This document shows positions 17,100-25,741 of a DNA stretch of 64,000 bases, one piece after another. The position numbers were made by a program, and so were the translations under genes. The stretch comes from Ornithinimicrobium murale (GTDB lineage Bacteria; Actinomycetota; Actinomycetes; Actinomycetales; Dermatophilaceae). Within the stretch, counting starts at the first letter, position 1. Each line of letters begins with the position of its first letter. A model generated the notes under the pieces. It was not told where the DNA came from. It searched no databases and was given only the letters and a program-made list of their open reading frames with translations. The stretch lies in NCBI RefSeq assembly GCF_003352835.1, contig NZ_QLVD01000023.1:62001-126000 (forward strand), in the 5' to 3' direction.

Positions 17100-18707
17100 T
17101 CAGTAGGCTCCAGCACCCTCGGGTCGGATCACCACACGGAACGTGCGCCACATGATCATGATGTCGAGCAGCGGCGTCCAGTTCTCCACGTAGTAGAGGT
17201 CCAGTCGCACGGACTCGGACCAGGACAGGTTGCTGCGTCCGCTGATCTGCCACATGCCCGTCATGCCCGGCTTGACCAGCAGCCGTCGTCGCGTGTCGGA
17301 CTCGTAGGCAGCCACCTCCCGGGGCAACGGAGGGCGTGGACCGACCAGACTCATCTCGCCGCGGATCACATTGAGGAGCTGCGGGAACTCATCCAGGCTG
17401 TATTTGCGCAGCACCCGGCCGATCCGGGTGACCCGCGGGTCGTCCTGCAACTTGAACAGCGGGCCGGCTGCCTCGTTGGCCGCCATCAGCTGGGGCAGCA
17501 CGGACTCGGCATCGGTGATCATGGTCCGGAACTTGAGCATCCGGAAGGTCTGTCCGTCCCGACCGACCCGTTCCTGGCGGAAGAAGATCGGGCCCCGGTC
17601 GTCGATCACGATCAGCACGGCCACCGCGAGGAAGATCGGGAGCAGCAGGAGCATGATCACGGCGGCCCCGATGCGGTCCATCATGTTCTTGACGACCAGG
17701 CTCGGACCGGTGAAGCTGGGCGCCTCCACATGGATCAGCGGCAGGCCCTGCACCGGGCGGGTCAGCACCCGGGGGCCAGCGACGTCCATGATGCCGGGGG
17801 CGACGACCAGGTCGATGTCGGTGCCCTCCAGAGCCCAGCCCAGTCGCCGGAGCCCAGCGCCGCCGAGGCCGGCGGAGGAGGAGACAGCGATCACGTCGAC
17901 GTCCATCTCGATGCCCCGGATCAGCACATCGCTTTCCGTGCCGACCACCGGGACGCCGGCGACGAGGTCACCGTCGGCGTCGTCGACGCAGGCACCGAGC
18001 ACGTGGTAGCCGGCGTCCGGGGTGCGCCGCAGCGCGACCACGAGGTCGGTCACCTGCTCCTGGTTGCCGACCAGCAGCACCTGGTCGGAGAGCATCCCGG
18101 CGCGCCGTTGGTGGACCAGCCACCGTCGGGCACCCCACCGGGATGCGAGCAGGAGCAGCGTGCCCAGCGGGAAGGCCAGCAGCACATACCCCCGCGCCAC
18201 GTCCTGCTTGAGGGCATAGGCGAGGACCGCCACCACGGCGAAGAGCCAGAGCGAGGCCTGGAAGACGTTGCGATACTCCTGGACGCCGTGACCACTGAAC
18301 CGCCCGTCATAGGCGGAGTGCACCTGGAGCATCAGCACCCAGGCCACGGCCAGCACCAGACCGATCTGCCAGTAGGCCCAGCCCTGCCGCGTCGTGGCGG
18401 TCGTGGCGGTCGTCAGGTTGGCTTCAGTGAGCCCGAACCGCGTGATGGTGGTGATGGTCAGCGCCGCGAGGATCACGGCCAGGTCGGCGATCCGCAACCA
18501 CTGCAGGTGACCGGCGAGATAGTTGCGTGCCCGGGTCGGTCCCGCTCCACGTCGGGGTTCGGGGGCAGCCAGGTCGGCGAGGGTCTCCGGAACGACGAAG
18601 AGCGGTGTCGGGCGGGGCGATGCCACCTGGGCGCTGTCGACTGATGAGGAGGACCGATGCAGCGAGAGTCGCTGCAGGTCACTGCTCTGCTGCGTCGTCA
18701 TGAGCAC
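17100..18707 (-). CDS. Polyprenyl-phosphate sugar-1-phosphate transferase (exopolysaccharide initiation)
   Basis: 535 aa, WbaP/CpsE-like. After a Ser-rich cytoplasmic N-terminus come four to five membrane segments (about residues 70-200), a CoA-binding-like domain (VLLVGNQEQVTDLVVALRR, about 210-310) and the C-terminal bacterial sugar transferase domain. Family motifs there are FFRQERVGRDGQTF, LRKYSLDEFPQLLNVIRGEMSLVGPRP and KPGMTGMWQISGRS. It loads a sugar-1-phosphate on undecaprenyl phosphate to start polysaccharide assembly. Either GTG 18707 or ATG 18701 can be the start. No other polysaccharide genes are in this window, so the locus is isolated. It occupies the position after tsaE where tsaB is often found. 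Confidence 0.9.
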   Translation of the reverse strand: MLMTTQQSSDLQRLSLHRSSSSVDSAQVASPRPTPLFVVPETLADLAAPEPRRGAGPTRARNYLAGHLQWLRIADLAVILAALTITTITRFGLTEANLTTATTATTRQGWAYWQIGLVLAVAWVLMLQVHSAYDGRFSGHGVQEYRNVFQASLWLFAVVAVLAYALKQDVARGYVLLAFPLGTLLLLASRWGARRWLVHQRRAGMLSDQVLLVGNQEQVTDLVVALRRTPDAGYHVLGACVDDADGDLVAGVPVVGTESDVLIRGIEMDVDVIAVSSSAGLGGAGLRRLGWALEGTDIDLVVAPGIMDVAGPRVLTRPVQGLPLIHVEAPSFTGPSLVVKNMMDRIGAAVIMLLLLPIFLAVAVLIVIDDRGPIFFRQERVGRDGQTFRMLKFRTMITDAESVLPQLMAANEAAGPLFKLQDDPRVTRIGRVLRKYSLDEFPQLLNVIRGEMSLVGPRPPLPREVAAYESDTRRRLLVKPGMTGMWQISGRSNLSWSESVRLDLYYVENWTPLLDIMIMWRTFRVVIRPEGAGAY

Positions 18708-18961
18708 CCCGTTTGTCCTTCGACAGAACCGGCCTTTACCGATTCATGACCATTTGCAGGCTAGTTGTTTACTGACAGATGCGCCACCCCAAACGGGAAA
18801 TCGTCATAAAGTCGCAGGTCAGCGGACTCGCGCGGGCGCGTCGGGAGACCGTCACATGGACTTTACCCAGGGTTTACCATCACCGGGGCAACCCCGGAAG
18901 GACCCTCGGGTGGCTCTGTGCAGCTGGTCCTCACGTTCCCGTGAGGTGCGGGCAAAAGGGC
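18708..18961. other. Intergenic region upstream of the sugar transferase with two hairpins
   Basis: 254 bp, lower in GC than its surroundings near 18735-18780, which is where the sugar-transferase promoter should be. Two small hairpins, 18883-18897 (CCGGGG/CCCCGG) and 18929-18946 (CCTCACG/CGTGAGG), lie directly downstream of tsaE on its strand and probably end the alr-hydrolase-tsaE transcript. No gene is seen. Confidence 0.55.
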
Positions 18962-19474
18962 CTACTGCTCCGTGGAGCGCCAGCGAGACCCGTGGGCCAG
19001 CGCCTGGATCGTGCGAGGCTGGTCGCCCTCCAGCGGGTGCCCGTCCCGGTCGGGCTGTCGGGACAGCACCAGCTCGAGTCGGTCCTCGGCCAGCTCCTCG
19101 GCCAGGCCGTGGCCCCACTCGACCACCGTGACGACCTCCTCGAGATCGGTGTCGAGGTCGAGGTCGTCAAGCTCGGCGAGACCACCCAGCCGGTAGGCGT
19201 CGACGTGCACCAGATCCGGCCCGTTCCCCAACGAGGGATGCACCCGGGCGATGACGAAGGTCGGTGAGGTGATCGGTCCGCGGACCCCCAGCCCCTCCCC
19301 GATGCCCTGGGTCAGGGTCGTCTTGCCGGCGGCAAGGTCACCGGTCAACAGCACTAGGTCACCCGCTCGCAGGACCCTCCCGAGGGCTGCTCCGAACGCG
19401 TGAGTCTCCCCCGCGGTCGCCAGCTCGACCTGCTCGCCGGCGAGCAGGGCGGCCAGCGCCGCTCGCTCTCTCAT
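18962..19474 (-). CDS. tsaE: tRNA threonylcarbamoyladenosine biosynthesis ATPase TsaE
   Basis: 170-aa P-loop ATPase that works with TsaB/TsaD in making t6A37 on ANN-decoding tRNAs. Walker A is GDLAAGKTTLTQ (Lys about 51), followed by the family motif ITSPTFVIARVH and the HVDAYRLGG segment; VVEWGHGL corresponds to the conserved EWP-like motif. It overlaps the hydrolase gene by 4 bp. The usual following genes tsaB, rimI and tsaD are absent downstream and must lie elsewhere. Confidence 0.92.
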   Translation of the reverse strand: MRERAALAALLAGEQVELATAGETHAFGAALGRVLRAGDLVLLTGDLAAGKTTLTQGIGEGLGVRGPITSPTFVIARVHPSLGNGPDLVHVDAYRLGGLAELDDLDLDTDLEEVVTVVEWGHGLAEELAEDRLELVLSRQPDRDGHPLEGDQPRTIQALAHGSRWRSTEQ

Positions 19475-20637
19475 GCCTGCTGCCGCGACCGGCTCCGGGA
19501 CGGCCGGGACTCTCGCTCACGTCGCCGTTTGCTGAGGTTGGTGACCGTATGCCGTGCGCCGGCTCGGTGCGCTCGCCCCCGTCCGCGTTCGGCGCGGGAG
19601 ATCAGGGCCAGCAGCTCCTGGGACAGCAGGTCGGGGTGCTCGAGCATGATGATGTGGCCGGCGTCCCGGACCAGCACGTGCTCTGCTCCCGGGACCGCTT
19701 CGACGATCTCGCGACTGTGCACGGCCGAGGTCAGGGCGTCCTTCTCGCCGTTGAAGACCAGGACCTCCTGGTCGACCAGGTGGGCCAGGGCCGTGCGCTT
19801 GTCGTGGTCCTCCAGGGTGTGTCCGTAGGCCGACATGACCGACAGCGGCGTGCCGAAGATCATGTCCGCCGTGAGGCGCACGACCGACAGCGGCACCGGC
19901 GACCCGAAGGAGCCTCGGGCGACGAAGAACTCCTGCAGCTCACGCCCGCCGCGCAGCGCCGAGTCGACGAAGTCCTGGTGCGTGGACAGCTCCCGCAGCA
20001 CCGTGGGCCCGAACCGGGTGACCACTCCACCGAGCAGGGACCCCAACCCCCAGGTGATCCGGTGCAGGCCACCGGCGCTCGTGCTGATCAGGGCGACCCC
20101 GAGGACCCGCTCCCGGAACAGCCCGGGATCGGCCTCCGCGAGGGCCATGACGGTCATTCCACCCATCGAGTGGCCGGCCAGCACCAGGTCGCCGGTGGGC
20201 GCCACGTCAGCGATCACCTGCGCCAGATCCACACCGAGCTGCTCGATCGCATAGGACTCAGTGGCCCCTTCTCCGGAGCTCCCGTGTCCGCGCAGGTCCC
20301 AGGTCACCACCCGATAGCCCGCCTCGGTCAGGGCCTGTCGCTGATAGAACCAGCACCGCAGGTCCAGGGTGAAGCCGTGGCAGAGGATGACCGTCGTGCC
20401 GCCCTCGTCCCACCCCTCGGGCTGATCGATCTCCACGTGCAGGGGCACGCCGTCGTCGGCCAGCACCACGCGGGTCTCGGACGGCACGATCGTGAAGTCC
20501 TCGTCCTCCCCCAGCGCGATCGCGTGGCGCCGGTCGCGCCACAGCCGATCCACAGCGATGGCGCCGACCGCGGCCAGCCCGGCCGCGGCGACCCCAGCTC
20601 CCACACCGACCAGAGTGCTGTTGCGGGCCTGGCTCAC
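19471..20637 (-). CDS. Alpha/beta hydrolase with N-terminal membrane anchor
   Basis: 388 aa. A hydrophobic Gly/Ala-rich segment (about residues 9-29) probably anchors it in the membrane. The hydrolase fold has an oxyanion HGF motif (ILCHGFTLD), a nucleophile elbow GHSMGGM (Ser about 157) and a C-terminal His in VRDAGHIIML. The last 35 residues are very Arg-rich. It is translationally coupled to alr upstream and tsaE downstream by 4-bp overlaps on each side, a conserved actinobacterial arrangement. The substrate is unknown. Confidence 0.87.
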   Translation of the reverse strand: MSQARNSTLVGVGAGVAAAGLAAVGAIAVDRLWRDRRHAIALGEDEDFTIVPSETRVVLADDGVPLHVEIDQPEGWDEGGTTVILCHGFTLDLRCWFYQRQALTEAGYRVVTWDLRGHGSSGEGATESYAIEQLGVDLAQVIADVAPTGDLVLAGHSMGGMTVMALAEADPGLFRERVLGVALISTSAGGLHRITWGLGSLLGGVVTRFGPTVLRELSTHQDFVDSALRGGRELQEFFVARGSFGSPVPLSVVRLTADMIFGTPLSVMSAYGHTLEDHDKRTALAHLVDQEVLVFNGEKDALTSAVHSREIVEAVPGAEHVLVRDAGHIIMLEHPDLLSQELLALISRAERGRGRAHRAGARHTVTNLSKRRRERESRPSRSRSRQQA

Positions 20638-22007
20638 TCCGGTCTCCTGTCTGCCTGGGCCCAGGGCATCTCCCCGGACCGGGGTCCGACAAACTCCCGG
20701 GGCACCCGGGGGCCGAACCTGGTGACGATCTCATAGTTGATGGTGCCGATCGCCTCGGCCCAGTCCTGTGCCGTGGGCTCACCCCTGGTCCCGGGACCGA
20801 ACAGGACGATCTCATCTCCCGGCGCCACCGGGAGGTCACCAGCGTCGACCACGAACTGGTCCATGCAGACCCGTCCGGCGATCCGCCGGCGCGCTCCAGC
20901 CACCAGGACCTCGGCGACCCCGGAGGCATGACGTGGCACACCGTCGGCATAGCCCAGCGGGATATCGACGAGAGTGGTGGGCGCGGTCGTGGTGTAGGTG
21001 TGCCCGTAGGAGACTCCCTGTCCGGCAGGAACCCGTTTCACCACGGACGCCGAGGCGGACGCTGTCATGGCCGGCACCAGCCCGAAGTCCTCGGAACTGC
21101 CCACCGAGGGAGCGGGAGTCAGTCCGTAGACGGCCAGGCCCGGGCGCACCAGGTCCCAGGCCGCGGCCGGCGTGGTGAGCGTGGCGGCAGAGTTGGACAT
21201 GTGCCGCACGTCGGGGCGCAGACCCGCCCGCTCGGCGAGCGCCACCGCCTCAGTGAAGGCCTCCTGCTGGGCCAGCACGGTGGGATGTTCGGGCGCGTCG
21301 GCATACGCGAAGTGCGTGAACAGGCCGGTGACCCGCAGCGCCTCCTCCGCCTCGAGCTGCCGTGCCCGCTCGACCAGCAGCGCCCAGTCACTGGCCACGC
21401 CGGTCGGCGAGAACATATAGGCCCCGTTGCGGCCGAGCCCGGTGTCGACCTTGAGCTGGACCCGGGCGGTGTGGCCGGTCTCGCGTGCGGCTGCGGCGAT
21501 CTCATCGAGCATCCAGGTGCCCGAGACCCCGATGTCGATGCGCTCGGTGATGGCCGCGGCGAACCCTGCCCCTGGCGCGTGCAGCCAGGCCAGGACCGGG
21601 GCCGTGATGCCGGCCGCCCGCAGGGTCATCGCCTCGGGCAGCTGGGCCACCCCCAACCAGCTCGCCCCTCCGAGAAGGGCCGCTCGCGCCGAGGGCACCA
21701 GGCCGTGGCCATAGGCATCGGCCTTGACCACAGCCATCACCCCGGCCGAGCCGGCCCGCTGGCGCAGCACCCCGACGTTGGCGGCGATGGCGCCGAGGTC
21801 CACCACGACGCGGGCCGGGAAGGGCACCGGGATCGGGGCCCGGGCCAGGGTCGCGGCAGGGCCCTGGCTCGCGGCAGAGTCCTGGGTCGCGACAGGTCCT
21901 TGGGTCGCGGCGGGGTCCTGGGTCGCGGCGGGGTCCTGGGGCGCGGCAGGGTCCTGGGTCACGGCAGGACTCTGGGTCGTGGCCGGGTCCGGCGTTGGTG
22001 CGGTCAT
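20634..22007 (-). CDS. alr: Alanine racemase with a repetitive N-terminal extension
   Basis: PLP enzyme making D-alanine for peptidoglycan, 457 aa. The PLP lysine is in VVKADAYGHG (Lys 95), and the second-domain tyrosine in GVSYGHTY (the base for the opposite face); RVCMDQFVVD is a typical C-terminal motif. Usual length is about 370-390 aa: the extra 50-55 residues at the N-terminus are tandem (A)TQDPA-type hexapeptides coded by 18-bp repeats. The family homology starts near residue 62 (VPFPARVVVDL). A shorter start inside the repeat is possible, but no SD-supported alternative is evident. It is the first gene of the alr-hydrolase-tsaE operon. Confidence 0.93.
   Translation of the reverse strand: MTAPTPDPATTQSPAVTQDPAAPQDPAATQDPAATQGPVATQDSAASQGPAATLARAPIPVPFPARVVVDLGAIAANVGVLRQRAGSAGVMAVVKADAYGHGLVPSARAALLGGASWLGVAQLPEAMTLRAAGITAPVLAWLHAPGAGFAAAITERIDIGVSGTWMLDEIAAAARETGHTARVQLKVDTGLGRNGAYMFSPTGVASDWALLVERARQLEAEEALRVTGLFTHFAYADAPEHPTVLAQQEAFTEAVALAERAGLRPDVRHMSNSAATLTTPAAAWDLVRPGLAVYGLTPAPSVGSSEDFGLVPAMTASASASVVKRVPAGQGVSYGHTYTTTAPTTLVDIPLGYADGVPRHASGVAEVLVAGARRRIAGRVCMDQFVVDAGDLPVAPGDEIVLFGPGTRGEPTAQDWAEAIGTINYEIVTRFGPRVPREFVGPRSGEMPWAQADRRPE
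21845..21990. repeat. 18-bp-period tandem repeat in the 5' end of alr
   Basis: Degenerate copies of an 18-bp unit (core GGGTCCTGGGTCGCGGC on the plus strand) encode repeats of Ala/Thr-Gln-Asp/Gly-Pro-Ala. The period is a multiple of 3, so copy-number change would keep the frame. Confidence 0.85.
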
Positions 22008-22037
22008 GATCGGTCCAGTCTGCCAGCGGCAGGACGT

Positions 22038-23210
22038 TCAGCCAGGTAGGCCGGCCTGCACCGCGGCGAGCTGGGTCATCAGGCTGCTCTCGATGGCGCC
22101 CTCGCCTGCCTGCACCGCCGCGGCGATGCGCTCCCCCAGCTCGGCGGTGGAGGCACCCATCCGCTCGCCCGAGAGCTCCGGCAGGTCCGCGAGGACGCCG
22201 GCCGTCGCCGACTCGACCGCCGCGGCCGCCGCACCTTCCCCCAGGCTGGCCAGGCACAGCGCGAGGGACAGCCCGGCGCCGGCGGGGTTGGCCCACCCCT
22301 TTCCGGCGATGTCGGGAGCGGAGCCGTGCACCGGCTCGAACATGCTGGGGGCCGACCCCTCGATGTTGAGGTTGCCGCTGGCCGCGACGCCCAGGCCACC
22401 CTGCAGGACCGCCCCCAGGTCGGTGATGATGTCGCCGAACAGGTTGTCGGTCACCACCACGTCGAACCGCTCGGGCGAGACCGGCAGGTGCATGCACATG
22501 GCGTCGACGTGCACGTAGTCGTGCTCCACGTCCGGGAAGCGTGCGGCGACCTCCTCCACCACGTCCAACCAGAGGGCTCCGGCCTCGACGAGCACATTCG
22601 TCTTGTGACAGAGGGTGACCCTGCCTCGCCGTTGCTCTGCGAGACGGAACGCGAAGTCCACAGCCCGGTGCACGGCATACCAGGTGTTGGTCGATCCCTG
22701 GGTGGCGACGGCGGCGGGAGTCCCCTGGTGCACCGTGCTGCCGCCCCCCACATAGGAGCCCTCGGAGTTCTCCCGGACCACGACCAGGTCGCACCGCTCC
22801 GGCGTGAGGCCGGCGATGGGCGTGGGCACCCCGGGATAGAGCCGGACCGGGCGCAGGTTGATGGCCTGGCGCAGTTCGGCGCGCAGGGCCAGGATGATGC
22901 CGCGCTCGAGGATGCCGGGCGTGACCCGGGGGCTGCCGATGGCGCCGAACAGGATGGTGTCCTGCTCCCGCAGCGTCTCGATCGCCGAGCTGGTGAGCAG
23001 GTCACCGGACTCCAGGTAGGCGTCGGCGCCAAGCGGCACCTCGGTGCGCGAAGTGGTGAAGCCGAACCGGTCCTGGGCGGCGTCCAGGATGGTCAGAGCC
23101 GCCTCCGTCACCTCGGGACCGATGCCGTCGCCCCCGATGACCGCGAGCTTGTGGGACCGGCCGGTGCTCGCGTCCTCAACGCTGGGCTTGTCCAGACCTG
23201 ACTGCGACAC
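22038..23210 (-). CDS. leuB: 3-isopropylmalate dehydrogenase
   Basis: 390-aa decarboxylating dehydrogenase, third step of leucine synthesis. Features are GGDGIGPEVTEAAL at the N-terminus, the substrate/NAD segment VVRENSEGSYVGGG, the metal-binding TDNLFGDIITDLGA and the NAD-binding GSAPDIAGKGWANPAG. The start is GTG 23210, because AAGGAGG is centred at the right distance before it; the ATG-equivalent at 23231 lies upstream of that SD. It is divergent from leuCD. The FDIITDLGA-type region fits leuB; tartrate dehydrogenase-like relatives are an alternative, but the leucine context decides. Confidence 0.93.
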   Translation of the reverse strand: MSQSGLDKPSVEDASTGRSHKLAVIGGDGIGPEVTEAALTILDAAQDRFGFTTSRTEVPLGADAYLESGDLLTSSAIETLREQDTILFGAIGSPRVTPGILERGIILALRAELRQAINLRPVRLYPGVPTPIAGLTPERCDLVVVRENSEGSYVGGGSTVHQGTPAAVATQGSTNTWYAVHRAVDFAFRLAEQRRGRVTLCHKTNVLVEAGALWLDVVEEVAARFPDVEHDYVHVDAMCMHLPVSPERFDVVVTDNLFGDIITDLGAVLQGGLGVAASGNLNIEGSAPSMFEPVHGSAPDIAGKGWANPAGAGLSLALCLASLGEGAAAAAVESATAGVLADLPELSGERMGASTAELGERIAAAVQAGEGAIESSLMTQLAAVQAGLPG

Positions 23211-23342
23211 GGGGTCCTCCTTGGCTCGCACGACTCGTGCGGGTCAGTCTGCACGATGCGACCGCGGGCGGTGCGCACGGCCCCGCACCTCACACCGCTT
23301 TCCGTGGCGTCAATCCCCACGGCTAGAGTGTCGAGAAACCCG

Positions 23343-23366
23343 GACCGGTGCAGGTGAGCACCGGTC
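23343..23366 (+). promoter_or_regulatory. Hairpin in the leuC 5' untranslated region
   Basis: Perfect 9-bp stem GACCGGTGC (23343-23351)/GCACCGGTC (23358-23366) with loop AGGTGA, ending 25 nt before the leuC ATG. A likely -10 (TAGAGT) lies at about 23322-23327. It may act as an operator or a leader structure. Confidence 0.45.
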
Positions 23367-23391
23367 GTGATGAGTCTGTGAAGGAGGAGCG

Positions 23392-24846
23392 ATGGGACAC
23401 ACGCTGGCCGAGAAGGTCTGGCGCTCGCACGTGGTGCGACAGGCGGAGGGTGAACCGGACCTTCTCTACATTGATCTGCATCTGGTGCACGAGGTGACCA
23501 GCCCGCAGGCGTTCGAGGGGTTGACGGCCGCGGGGCGGACGGTGCGGCGTCCGGATCTGACCGTGGCCACCGAGGACCACAATGTGCCCACGACGCCGGG
23601 GCCGGTGCTGGACCTGATCAGCAAGACCCAGTTGGAGGCGTTGACCGCCAACTGTGCGAAGTTCGGGATCGTGCACCACCGGCGGGGCCGGTTGGGGCAG
23701 GGCATCGTCCACGTGATCGGCCCGGAGCTGGGGCTGACCCAGCCGGGGATGACGATCGTCTGCGGTGACAGCCACACCTCCACCCACGGCGCGTTCGGGG
23801 CGCTGGCCTTCGGCATCGGCACCTCCGAGGTCGAGCACGTGCTGGCCACCCAGACGCTGCCGCTCAAGCCGTTCAAGACGATGGCGATCAACGTCACCGG
23901 CCAGCTCGCGCCGGGAGCCAGCGCCAAGGACATCATCCTGGCCGTGATCAACCGGATCGGCACCGGCGGCGGGCAGGGATTCGTGCTGGAGTACCGCGGC
24001 GAGGCTATCGAGAGCCTGTCGATGGAGGGCCGGATGACGATCTGCAACATGTCGATCGAGGCCGGTGCCCGGGCGGGCATGATCGCCCCCGACGAGACGA
24101 CCTTCGCCTATGTGCAGGGCCGCCCGCACGCCCCGACCGGCGCCGACTGGGACACCGCCGTGGAAGCCTGGCGGCAACTGCGCACCGACGACGACGCGGT
24201 CTTCGACGAGGAGATCACGATCGACGCGGCCACCCTGACGCCGTATGTCACCTGGGGCACCAACCCGGGCCAGTCAGTGACCCTGGACGAGGCCGTGCCC
24301 GACCCGGCCGAGCTGGGCGATGACGACGCCCGCGGCAACGCGCAACGGGCCCTGGAGTACATGGACCTGACCCCGGGCACCCCGATGCGCGACATCACCG
24401 TGGACGCGGTCTTCCTCGGGTCCTGCACCAACGGCCGGATCGAGGACCTGCGCCTGGCCGCCAGCGTCCTGCGCGGCCGGCACGTCGCCCCCGACGTGCG
24501 GATGATGGTCGTCCCCGGCTCGCACGCCGTGCGCCTGCAGGCCGAGCAGGAGGGCCTGGACGTCGTGTTCACCGACGCCGGCGCCGAGTGGCGCCTGGCC
24601 GGGTGCTCGATGTGCCTGGGCATGAACCCCGACCAGCTCGCCCCGCAGGAACGGTGCGCCTCCACCTCCAACCGCAACTTCGAGGGCCGGCAGGGCGCCC
24701 GCTCCCGCACCCACCTGGTCTCTCCCGCCGTCGCCGCCGCGACCGCGGTGCGCGGCACCCTGTCCGCCCCCACCGACCTGGACACCCCCACCGGCCCCGG
24801 GCCACGGCATACCAGCGACCCGACGCACCAGGAGGTCCCGGCCTGA
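23392..24846 (+). CDS. leuC: 3-isopropylmalate dehydratase large subunit
   Basis: 484-aa aconitase-family protein with a [4Fe-4S] cluster. The cluster cysteines are in GSCTNGR and in [10 protein letters not shown] (the C-x2-C pair), and substrate-contact segments [34 protein letters not shown] are intact. An AAGGAGGAG SD lies just before ATG 23392. The stop and the leuD start overlap (TGATG), so the two subunits are made in a coupled way. The last 30 residues are a Pro/Thr-rich tail. Confidence 0.96.
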   Translation: MGHTLAEKVWRSHVVRQAEGEPDLLYIDLHLVHEVTSPQAFEGLTAAGRTVRRPDLTVATEDHNVPTTPGPVLDLISKTQLEALTANCAKFGIVHHRRGRLGQGIVHVIGPELGLTQPGMTIVCGDSHTSTHGAFGALAFGIGTSEVEHVLATQTLPLKPFKTMAINVTGQLAPGASAKDIILAVINRIGTGGGQGFVLEYRGEAIESLSMEGRMTICNMSIEAGARAGMIAPDETTFAYVQGRPHAPTGADWDTAVEAWRQLRTDDDAVFDEEITIDAATLTPYVTWGTNPGQSVTLDEAVPDPAELGDDDARGNAQRALEYMDLTPGTPMRDITVDAVFLGSCTNGRIEDLRLAASVLRGRHVAPDVRMMVVPGSHAVRLQAEQEGLDVVFTDAGAEWRLAGCSMCLGMNPDQLAPQERCASTSNRNFEGRQGARSRTHLVSPAVAAATAVRGTLSAPTDLDTPTGPGPRHTSDPTHQEVPA

Positions 24847-25493
24847 TGGAGAAGTTCACCACCCACACCGGCGTCGGTGTCCCGTTGCGCCGCAGCAACA
24901 TCGACACCGACCAGATCATCCCTGCCCAATGGCTCAAGCGGGTGGCCCGCACCGGATTCGAGGAGGGCCTGTTCTCCCGGTGGCGCGAGGACCCCTCCTT
25001 CGTCCTGAACCAAGAGGCGTATGCGCAGGGCTCGGTCCTGGTGACCGGCCCCGACTTCGGCACCGGGTCCAGTCGCGAGCACGCCGTGTGGGCGCTGCAA
25101 CAGTTCGGCTTCCGCGTCGTCATCTCCTCCCGCTTCGGCGACATCTTCCGCGGCAACAGCGGCAAGGGCGGCCTGCTCACCGCCCAGGTCGCCCAGCCCG
25201 ACGTCGAACTCATCCTCAAGCACCTGGAGAACAACCCCGGCGCGACCATCACCGTCGACCTGCAGGCCCGCACCGTCACCGCCGACGACATCGTCGCGTC
25301 CTTCACCGTCGATGACTACGTCGCCTGGCGCCTGCTCAACGGCCTCGACGACATCTCCCTCACCCTCCAGCACGAGGACGACATCACCGCCTACGAAGCC
25401 TCCCGGCCGGCCTACAAGCCCGTCGTCACCGCGGAGACCGGCGCTGCCCCGCGGGCTCAGATCCAGGTCTCCACTGCGCCGACCGGCGACTGA
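24846..25493 (+). CDS. leuD: 3-isopropylmalate dehydratase small subunit
   Basis: 215-aa swivelling subunit that completes the LeuCD isomerase. Typical features are [15 protein letters not shown] at the N-terminus and the loop [17 protein letters not shown], followed by [16 protein letters not shown]. The C-terminal 20 residues extend past the family core. It starts one base into the leuC stop. A 20-bp perfect hairpin 100 nt downstream may terminate the operon. Confidence 0.95.
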   Translation: MEKFTTHTGVGVPLRRSNIDTDQIIPAQWLKRVARTGFEEGLFSRWREDPSFVLNQEAYAQGSVLVTGPDFGTGSSREHAVWALQQFGFRVVISSRFGDIFRGNSGKGGLLTAQVAQPDVELILKHLENNPGATITVDLQARTVTADDIVASFTVDDYVAWRLLNGLDDISLTLQHEDDITAYEASRPAYKPVVTAETGAAPRAQIQVSTAPTGD

Positions 25494-25592
25494 TCGGTCG
25501 ATGGCGTCCGGCGCACTGTAGTTGCGGTGCTGTTGCCGCCTGATCGGCTGCTGTGCTACCCGACGCCTCAATCGGCTGACGTCTGCCCGGCT

Positions 25593-25638
25593 TATGTCAT
25601 GCAGTCCCAGGGTGATGACCCTGGGACTGCATGACATA
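25593..25638. terminator. Perfect 20-bp hairpin carrying the TATGTCATGCA motif
   Basis: Arms 25593-25612 and 25619-25638, loop TGATGA. It can end both leuCD and the convergent DUF559-like gene. The outer 11 nt of each arm (TATGTCATGCA) recur in the promoter region of the DUF559-like gene at 26789-26799 on the other strand, so it may be more than a terminator. Confidence 0.6.
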
Positions 25639-25664
25639 GCGAGGGTCCGAGCATGCGTCAGGGG

Positions 25665-25728
25665 GTCACGAGAGGGGCAGGTCACGCGAAGTTCGGGTCA
25701 CGCGAAGTTCGGGTCACGCGAGGGGCAG
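25665..25728. repeat. Four 16-bp tandem repeats
   Basis: Units begin at 25665, 25681, 25697 and 25713, each starting GTCACG. The two middle copies are identical (GTCACGCGAAGTTCGG), and the outer two end in GGGGCAG. They lie in the 3' flank of the DUF559-like gene. The array ends 13 bp before that gene's stop. Confidence 0.9.
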
Positions 25729-25741
25729 GCAGGGCGGTTGC

